This document shows, piece after piece, positions 21,947-28,207 of a stretch of DNA of 32,680 nucleotides. The stretch's first letter is position 1. Each line of letters opens with the position of its first letter. The notes below the pieces were generated by a model that did no database searches, had not been told where the DNA came from, and saw only the letters and a list, made by a program, of their open reading frames with translations. The position numbers were made by a program, and so were the translations under genes. The DNA is from Acidaminococcus fermentans (GTDB taxonomy: Bacteria; Bacillota_C; Negativicutes; Acidaminococcales; Acidaminococcaceae): assembly GCA_004555735.1 (NCBI GenBank), contig SFHH01000004.1:1-32680 (forward strand), in the 5' to 3' direction.

Positions 21947-23662
21947 ATGCGCGTTTCCCAATTGTACGCTCCCACTCTCAGAGAGGTCCCGGCTGAAGCC
22001 GTCATCGAAAGCCACAAGCTGATGCTCCGGGCCGGATATATCCGAAAGGTGGCCGGCGGGCTGTACAGCTATCTGCCCCTGGCCTGGCGGAGCCTGCGGA
22101 AAATCGAGGAAATCATCCGGGAGGAAATGGTCCCCACCGGAGCCCAGGAAATCATGATGCCCATAGTCCAGCCTTCGGAAATCTGGCAGGAAAGCGGCCG
22201 GTGGCCGGCCTACGGGGCGGAGATGTTCAAACTGAAGGATCGGCACGGCCGGGACTTCTGCCTGGGGCCCACCCATGAAGAACTGGTGACCACCCTGGTC
22301 CGGGATGATCTCCGGTCCTACCGGCAGCTGCCGGTGACCCTGTACCAGATCCAGAGCAAATTCCGGGATGAAAAGCGTCCTCGTTTCGGGCTCATGCGCA
22401 GCCGGGAATTCATCATGAAGGACGGCTATTCCTTCGACAAAGATGCGGAAGGGCTGGATAAATCCTACCAGGATGAGTACGATGCCTATGCCCGGATCTT
22501 TACCCGGTGCGGCCTGGATTACCGGCCGGTGGAAGCGGACAGCGGTGCCATCGGCGGCAAAGGAAGCCACGAATTCATGGCTCTGGCGGACAGCGGGGAA
22601 GCCGGGATCGTGTACTGCGATACCTGTGATTATGCCGCGGACGTGGAAAAGGCAGAATGTGCTGCCATCGAAGCTCCTGCGGAAGAAGCTCTGCCTCTGG
22701 AAAAGAAAGAGACCCCTGGCTGCAATACCATCGAAGCCGTGTGCCATTTCCTGAAGGCACCTGTGGAAAAGAGCGTCAAGGCCGTAGCCTTTGTCACTGA
22801 TGAAGGGAAACTGGTGCTGTGCTTTGTCCGGGGAGATAAGGAAGTCAACGATACCAAAGTGGTGAATGCAGTAGGCTGCAATGAAGTGGAAATGGCGCCG
22901 GATGATCTGATCCGGGAAGCTGGTACGGTCCCTGGATTCATGGGTCCTATCGGCCTGGACAAGGATAAGGCCGTCATCCTCATCGATCAGTCCGTGATGA
23001 ACATGCACAATGTCTGCTGCGGAGCTAACGAAAAGGATGTCCACTATGTGAATGCGGAACCTTCCCGGGATTTCGTGTATACCCAGGTGAACGATATCAG
23101 CACTGCCGTAGCCGGGGACAAATGCCCCCACTGTGACGGACATCTGAAGGAAGCCCGGGGCATCGAAGTGGGGCAGGTATTCAAGCTGAATACCAAGTAC
23201 AGCGAAGCCCTCCATGCCACCTATCTGGATGCGGATGGAAAAGAACGGCCGCTGGTGATGGGCTGCTACGGCATCGGCGTGGGCCGGACCCTGGCTGCTG
23301 CCATCGAACAGCACCATGACAAAGACGGGATCATCATGCCCAAGAACATCGCTCCCTATCAGGTGATGGTACTGGCCATGAACGTGAAAGACGAGGAAAG
23401 CTGGCAGAAGGCAGTGGAGATCCACGACGCCCTGAACAAAGCCGGCATCGATACCCTGCTGGATGACCGGGACGAACGGGCCGGGGTGAAGTTCAAGGAT
23501 GCGGACCTGATCGGCTGCCCCCTGCGGATCGTCATCGGGCCCAAGACCATGAAGCGGAATGCCATGGAAACCAAGCTCCGGTGCAATGGAGAAATGGCCG
23601 ATGTCTCCTTTGATGGGGATTGGATCCAAGCCATCCGGGAGATCTTGGATAAGGCGCTGTAA
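21947..23662 (+). CDS. proS: prolyl-tRNA synthetase, bacterial type with editing domain
   Basis: A 571-residue class II synthetase that charges tRNA(Pro). The N-terminal catalytic core has motif 2 around FRDEKRPRFGLMRSREF. The bacterial INS editing domain, which clears Ala-tRNA(Pro), is inserted at about 235-400 with the K-containing KSVKAVAF segment. Motif 3 (GCYGIGVGRTLAA) and the anticodon-binding domain (about 470-571) follow. AAAGGAAG (21931-21938) precedes the ATG. In Bacillus proS is followed directly by polC; here a repeat element and an mgtC-family gene lie between them. Confidence 0.97.
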   Translation: MRVSQLYAPTLREVPAEAVIESHKLMLRAGYIRKVAGGLYSYLPLAWRSLRKIEEIIREEMVPTGAQEIMMPIVQPSEIWQESGRWPAYGAEMFKLKDRHGRDFCLGPTHEELVTTLVRDDLRSYRQLPVTLYQIQSKFRDEKRPRFGLMRSREFIMKDGYSFDKDAEGLDKSYQDEYDAYARIFTRCGLDYRPVEADSGAIGGKGSHEFMALADSGEAGIVYCDTCDYAADVEKAECAAIEAPAEEALPLEKKETPGCNTIEAVCHFLKAPVEKSVKAVAFVTDEGKLVLCFVRGDKEVNDTKVVNAVGCNEVEMAPDDLIREAGTVPGFMGPIGLDKDKAVILIDQSVMNMHNVCCGANEKDVHYVNAEPSRDFVYTQVNDISTAVAGDKCPHCDGHLKEARGIEVGQVFKLNTKYSEALHATYLDADGKERPLVMGCYGIGVGRTLAAAIEQHHDKDGIIMPKNIAPYQVMVLAMNVKDEESWQKAVEIHDALNKAGIDTLLDDRDERAGVKFKDADLIGCPLRIVIGPKTMKRNAMETKLRCNGEMADVSFDGDWIQAIREILDKAL

Positions 23663-23666
23663 AGCG

Positions 23667-23820
23667 GTCATAGGTCAGACGTCATACGCATTAAGAAATC
23701 AATTTATCCAAATTGATTTTGAAATTTTAAAACCATTTGTTCCATATGGTTTTCTTATGTTCGGAGCCAGCAGAACTGGCTTCCATTGGCGTATGACGTA
23801 TGACATATGACGTATGACGC
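23667..23820. repeat. heptamer-bracketed intergenic element, copy C
   Basis: The left arm is GTCATAG-GTCAGAC-GTCATAC (23667-23687), and the right arm has four inverted 7-mers, GTATGAC-GTATGAC-ATATGAC-GTATGAC (23791-23818). The arms are complementary at 21 of 23 positions. Internal hairpins are AAATCAATTT/AAATTGATTT (23696-23705, 23710-23719), AAAACCAT/ATGGTTTT (23729-23736, 23746-23753) and GCCAG/CTGGC (23766-23770, 23776-23780). Reversed, it aligns with copy B over both ends. It fills nearly all of the proS-mgtC spacer; no terminator or promoter is seen there. Confidence 0.85.
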
Positions 23821-23837
23821 ATCACGGAGGTGATGGC

Positions 23838-24515
23838 ATGGAGAACGAAATGCTGGCACAGATGACTCTGCGGATCCTGTTGGCCGCCTTTTTGGGCGGT
23901 CTGATCGGTTTGGAACGGAGTAGCGGGGACCGGCCGGCGGGACTGCGGACCCATGTGCTGGTGGCCACTGGTTCGGCTCTTCTGATGGTGGTTTCCATTT
24001 ATGGCATCGACGGCCATCCCCAGTACCGGGATCCGTCCCGGATCGCCTCCCAGGTGGTCAGCGGCATCGGCTTCCTGGGGGCCGGAACCATCCTCCACGA
24101 AGGACTGACGGTGAAAGGACTCACCACGGCTGCCAGCCTGTGGATCGTGTCGGCCATCGGCCTTACCGTAGGATGCGGGATGTTGGCGGTGGGCATCTTC
24201 ACCACGGGCATTACTTTGGTGACCCTGATCATGATCCGGGGCTTGGAGAAGAAAGTCCTGCCGGCGGGGAAAGCCACCCGCTGCAATCTCCATGTGATCG
24301 TCAACAAAAATCCTGACAGCATGGTGGAGGTCATGGGGTATCTCCAGGAACGGAACATCAAGACCCGGATCCTAGGGATGCGGAATGATCCTCAGCGGAA
24401 TGTACTGGAAGTGGATCTGGCGGTGAAAATCGGGAAGTACTACAATGCCAATGAGATCATCAGCGGGCTGAAGAGTACCAAGGCCGTGCAGAAAGTCGTC
24501 TTGCAGGATGAATGA
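23838..24515 (+). CDS. mgtC: MgtC/SapB family membrane protein
   Basis: A 225-residue protein with an N-terminal hydrophobic half of about five membrane segments (residues 5-140) and a soluble C-terminal half (about 145-225) resembling an ACT domain. The family core is clear: LLAAFLGGLIGLERS, RTHVLVATGSAL, RIASQVVSGIGFLGAGTIL and GLTTAASLWIVSAIGL. Relatives affect Mg2+ limitation tolerance, ATP synthase or acid survival; the exact role here is unknown and the symbol is family level. GGAGGTG (23826-23832) lies 5 nt before the ATG. Its stop overlaps an in-frame upstream start of polC, indicating coupling to replicase synthesis. Confidence 0.9.
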   Translation: MENEMLAQMTLRILLAAFLGGLIGLERSSGDRPAGLRTHVLVATGSALLMVVSIYGIDGHPQYRDPSRIASQVVSGIGFLGAGTILHEGLTVKGLTTAASLWIVSAIGLTVGCGMLAVGIFTTGITLVTLIMIRGLEKKVLPAGKATRCNLHVIVNKNPDSMVEVMGYLQERNIKTRILGMRNDPQRNVLEVDLAVKIGKYYNANEIISGLKSTKAVQKVVLQDE

Positions 24516-24525
24516 TGAGGTTGGA

Positions 24526-27500
24526 ATGAATTCAAGTCGTTATAAAATCGTACCCAACAGGCATGTTTTCTTGGATTTCATGGTGACCCTGGACCTGAGT
24601 CCAGAACAGCGCCATTGTGTAGAAACATTCCCCATCCGGTATGTGGAAGTGGATGAAGCCAGGAATACCTGGAAAATTTCATATGATGCAGCAGCAACAC
24701 TTCTGGAACGACAGGAACTGGCAGCGGTAGCCCAAAAGCTGGCCGCTGCCTGTTCTGTCGCTCAGGTGACCTTCGTCAATGTACATGGGGACCAGGCGGC
24801 GGCTCCCTGCTTGGAGGAGGAAGGAATCCCCCTGCCAGAGCCGGAACCGGAAGAGGAAGCAGCTCCGGAAGATGACTTTTTCCAGAGTGAGGAATACCAG
24901 AAGGCCCTGGAAGCTGTCCAAGGGAGTACGGAAGAAGGCCTGAGCAAAGATGGGGTGGTCTTCGGCCGGAAGATCACCAAAAAGGCCCGGACCATGGCAG
25001 AAGTGGTGGAAGAAGAGAATAATGTGGTGGTAGAAGGCACGGTCGTGGGGTTCGAACAACGGGAACTGCGGACGGGAGCTGTCATGCTCACCATCAAGCT
25101 CACCGACGCTACGGAAGGGCTCTTTGCCAAGATCCGCTTCGGGGAACGGAATGAGGGCAATGATCCCAAGAAGAACCAGAAGGAATGTGCGGACCTCCAG
25201 GCCAAGATCCCGGAAGGGTCCCTGGTGAAGATCCAGGGGAACATCACCGTGGACAAATACGCCAACTCCGAGCTGGTGATGGTAGGGGTCAAGGGTATCA
25301 TGAAGGAACCGGTGGAACTCCGGGAAGACAGGGCGGAAGTCAAACGGGTGGAGCTCCACTGCCACACCAAGATGAGCAAGATGGACGGACTCACCCCCAT
25401 CAAGGAACTGGTGGATACGGCTGTGCGCTGGGGCCACAAAGCCTTGGCCCTGACGGACCACGGGGTGGTCCAGGCCTTCCCCTTTGCCTACGATGAAGCC
25501 AAGGACCTGGCCAAAAAGAACGGCTGGGAACTGAAGCTGATCTACGGGGTGGAAGGCTATCTGTGCCACAGCCGGGAGGATAAGAAGAACTACCACATCA
25601 TCCTCCTGGCCAAGAACGTGGAAGGACTCCGGAACCTGTATCGGCTGGTGTCCCTGTCCCATCTCCAGTATTTCGGCGGCAAACCCAAGCGGCCTCGGCT
25701 CACCAAGGGCCTCTTGGACCAGTACCGGGCCGGGCTGATCATCGGCTCTGCCTGTGCTGCGGGGGAAGTATACCGGGCCATCCTGGCCGGGGTGCCGGAC
25801 GAGGAACTGAAAGAGATCGCCTCCTACTACGATTATCTGGAAATCCAGCCCACCGGCAACAATAACTATCTGATCCGGGATCCCCGGTTCCCGGATATCA
25901 AATCAGTGGAAGACCTCCAGGCCATCAACAAAAAGATCCTGGCCCTGGGGGACGGACTGGGGAAACTGACGGTGGCCACCTGCGACGTCCACTTCCTGAA
26001 TCCGGAAGACGCCCTGGCCCGGAAGATCCTCCAGGCGGGGATGGGGTATCCCGACGAGGAACAGCCCCCTCTGTACCTGCGGACCACCGAAGAGATGCTG
26101 GAGGAGTTTGCCTACCTGGGAGACCGGGCCTATGAAGTGGTGGTGGAAAACGCCAACAAGATCAGCGACCAGGTGGAGCATTTCAAACCGGTGCCCGACC
26201 GGGACCAGCTGTATTCGCCCACCATCCCTGGGGCCAAGGAAAAGGTGGAATCCCTGAGCTATGCCAAAGCCCACGAATGGTACGGCCCCAAGCTGCCGAA
26301 GATCGTGGAAGACCGGCTGAAGCAGGAACTGTCCTCCATCATCGGCAATGGGTTCTCGGTGCTGTACTACATTGCCCACCTGCTGGTGAAGAAATCCAAC
26401 GACGACGGGTACATGGTAGGGTCCCGGGGATCCGTAGGGTCTTCCTTTGTGGCCACTATGCTGAACATCACAGAAGTGAACCCCCTGGTACCCCATTACC
26501 GGTGCCCCCACTGCTACCATACGGAATTCTTCACCGACGGCTCCGTAGGGTCTGGCTTCGACTTGCCGGAGAAGGACTGTCCGGAATGCGGCACCCCTAT
26601 GATTCGGGACGGGCACAACATCCCGTTCGCCGTATTCCTGGGATTCCATGGGGACAAGGTGCCGGATATCGATCTGAACTTCTCTGGGGAATACCAGCCC
26701 CGGGCCCACAAATACACGGAAGAACTGTTCGGACGGGACAATGTGTTCCGGGCCGGTACGTTGGGGACCATCAAGGACAAGACGGCCTACGGGTACATCA
26801 AGAAGTATTATGAAACCCGGGGCGAACCGAAACGGACCGCCTTCATCGAAGGGCTGATCCCTAAACTGGCCGGAGTGAAGCGGACCACCGGCCAGCACCC
26901 CGGGGGCATCGTGGTCATCCCCAGGAACTTGGATGTCCACTACATCACCCCGGTGTCCTACCCAGCAGATGATCCCAGTTGCGGCACCATCACCACCCAC
27001 TACGATTTCCACTCCATTGACGAACGGATCGTCAAGCTGGATATCCTGGGCCACGATGATCCTACGGTGATCAAGATGCTGGATCGGATGCTGGGAGAGG
27101 ATTACTGCCGGAACATCCCCATCGGGGATCCGGATACCATGGAGCTGTTCCTGTCCACCAAATCCCTGGGGGTGACCCCGGAGCAGATCGGGACGGACGT
27201 GGCCACTTACGGGGTGCCGGAATGCGGTACCCGCTTCGTGCGCCAAATGATCTCGGATGTAAAGCCCAAGAACTTTTCCGACCTGCTGCGCATTTCCGGC
27301 TATTCCCATGGCACCGATGTGTGGCTGAACAACGCCCAGGATTTGATCAAGGCGGGGACGCCTACCGAAGATACCATCTCTACCCGGGACGATATCATGA
27401 ACTGGCTGATCAACAAGGGGATGGAACCCAGCATGGCTTTCGGGATCATGGAATGGAGCCGGAAAGGAAAGGCCCACAAGAAAGGGTTCAAGCCGGACCA

Positions 27501-28095
27501 GCTGGAAGCCTTCGCAAAGGCCCATATCCCGGATTTCTACATCAAAGCCTGTACCACACTGCAGTATCTGTTCCCCAAGGCTCACGCTGTGGCTTACGTG
27601 CTCAGTGCCTACCGGATCGCCTACTGCAAGGTGCACCATCCCAAGGAGTTCTACGCCGCCTACTTTACGGTCCGGGCGCCCCACTTCGACTATACCCTGG
27701 TCCACAAGGGCCTGGATTATATGAAGCGGTTCATCCAGAACGTGAACAACCAGGGGACCAAGGCTTCCGTCAATGACAAGGATACTGCCACCTATATGGA
27801 ACTGTGCGTGGAGATGTTGGAACGGGGATTTGTGTTCGATAAAGTGGATCTGTACAAATCCGATGCCCACAGATTCCTGGTGACGGAAAAAGGGCTGCTG
27901 CCCCCGCTGGGTGCCATTGGAGGCATCGGGGGAGTGGCGGCGGAAGGAATCGTGGAAGCCCGGAAGAAAGGGCCTTTCATTTCCCAGGAAGATCTGCGGA
28001 ACCGGGCCAAGATCAGTACATCCAATGTGGAGATATTAGACGAACTGGGGATCCTGGAAGGGATGCCCAAGACGGACCAGATCGAACTGTTTTAA
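24526..28095 (+). CDS. polC: DNA polymerase III alpha subunit PolC, lacking the exonuclease domain
   Basis: A 1189-residue replicative polymerase; Bacillus PolC is about 1437. In order: an N-terminal domain (1-150), an OB fold (about 165-265), a PHP domain (about 272-500), palm-thumb-fingers with the catalytic pair D714/D716 (VPDIDLNF), a zinc module (C660, C663, C685, C688), and C-terminal helix-hairpin-helix-type sequence ending QIELF. The DEDD 3'-5' exonuclease normally inserted inside the PHP domain is absent: only 13 residues separate E343 (YGVE) from H357 (YHIILL). Nine PHP metal-ligand positions are intact: H278, H280, D287, H312, E343, H357, C410, D487, H489. I chose ATG 24526, 5 nt after ATGAGG; ATG 24508 overlaps mgtC. 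Confidence 0.95.
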   Translation: MNSSRYKIVPNRHVFLDFMVTLDLSPEQRHCVETFPIRYVEVDEARNTWKISYDAAATLLERQELAAVAQKLAAACSVAQVTFVNVHGDQAAAPCLEEEGIPLPEPEPEEEAAPEDDFFQSEEYQKALEAVQGSTEEGLSKDGVVFGRKITKKARTMAEVVEEENNVVVEGTVVGFEQRELRTGAVMLTIKLTDATEGLFAKIRFGERNEGNDPKKNQKECADLQAKIPEGSLVKIQGNITVDKYANSELVMVGVKGIMKEPVELREDRAEVKRVELHCHTKMSKMDGLTPIKELVDTAVRWGHKALALTDHGVVQAFPFAYDEAKDLAKKNGWELKLIYGVEGYLCHSREDKKNYHIILLAKNVEGLRNLYRLVSLSHLQYFGGKPKRPRLTKGLLDQYRAGLIIGSACAAGEVYRAILAGVPDEELKEIASYYDYLEIQPTGNNNYLIRDPRFPDIKSVEDLQAINKKILALGDGLGKLTVATCDVHFLNPEDALARKILQAGMGYPDEEQPPLYLRTTEEMLEEFAYLGDRAYEVVVENANKISDQVEHFKPVPDRDQLYSPTIPGAKEKVESLSYAKAHEWYGPKLPKIVEDRLKQELSSIIGNGFSVLYYIAHLLVKKSNDDGYMVGSRGSVGSSFVATMLNITEVNPLVPHYRCPHCYHTEFFTDGSVGSGFDLPEKDCPECGTPMIRDGHNIPFAVFLGFHGDKVPDIDLNFSGEYQPRAHKYTEELFGRDNVFRAGTLGTIKDKTAYGYIKKYYETRGEPKRTAFIEGLIPKLAGVKRTTGQHPGGIVVIPRNLDVHYITPVSYPADDPSCGTITTHYDFHSIDERIVKLDILGHDDPTVIKMLDRMLGEDYCRNIPIGDPDTMELFLSTKSLGVTPEQIGTDVATYGVPECGTRFVRQMISDVKPKNFSDLLRISGYSHGTDVWLNNAQDLIKAGTPTEDTISTRDDIMNWLINKGMEPSMAFGIMEWSRKGKAHKKGFKPDQLEAFAKAHIPDFYIKACTTLQYLFPKAHAVAYVLSAYRIAYCKVHHPKEFYAAYFTVRAPHFDYTLVHKGLDYMKRFIQNVNNQGTKASVNDKDTATYMELCVEMLERGFVFDKVDLYKSDAHRFLVTEKGLLPPLGAIGGIGGVAAEGIVEARKKGPFISQEDLRNRAKISTSNVEILDELGILEGMPKTDQIELF

Positions 28096-28097
28096 GC

Positions 28098-28137
28098 CAA
28101 GGGGCTGCTGCGTGTGCAACAGCCCCTTGACTTTTTT
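28098..28137 (+). terminator. polC terminator
   Basis: CAAGGGGCTG (28098-28107) pairs with CAGCCCCTTG (28120-28129), and the stem continues inward as GC/GC. Six T follow at 28132-28137. It belongs to the recurring hairpin family. It also contains the -35 box of the copA promoter. Confidence 0.93.
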
Positions 28138-28155
28138 ACCCATGTAGGGTATCAT
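28127..28155 (+). promoter_or_regulatory. copA promoter
   Basis: TTGACT (28127-28132) and TATCAT (28150-28155) are separated by 17 bp. A TATAAG at 28186-28191 is too close to the ribosome binding site to serve as -10. Confidence 0.6.
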
Positions 28156-28188
28156 AGGGACATAGCAAAGGATACCTAGGTAGGGTAT
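28137..28188 (+). promoter_or_regulatory. two copper-type (CsoR-like) operators before copA
   Basis: Operator 1 is TACCC-N5-GGGTA (28137-28151), which overlaps the promoter spacer and the start of the -10. Operator 2 is ATACC-N7-GGTAT (28172-28188) in the leader. Both share the direct repeat TAGGGTAT. The pattern matches CsoR-type copper sites (TACCC...GGGTA) known from Bacillus and actinobacteria. The regulator gene is not in the window. Confidence 0.65.
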
Positions 28189-28207
28189 AAGAAAGAGAGG
28201 TTCGACC

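Noticed and set aside
21458..23671. A 737-codon open frame on the minus strand opposite ispG-proS
   Set aside because: Produced by the codon bias of proS and ispG on the other strand; the protein has low-complexity composition and no recognisable domain.
25903..27870. A 655-codon open frame on the minus strand opposite polC
   Set aside because: Same cause: antisense shadow of polC. Its apparent His/Gly/Pro richness is typical of antisense translation.
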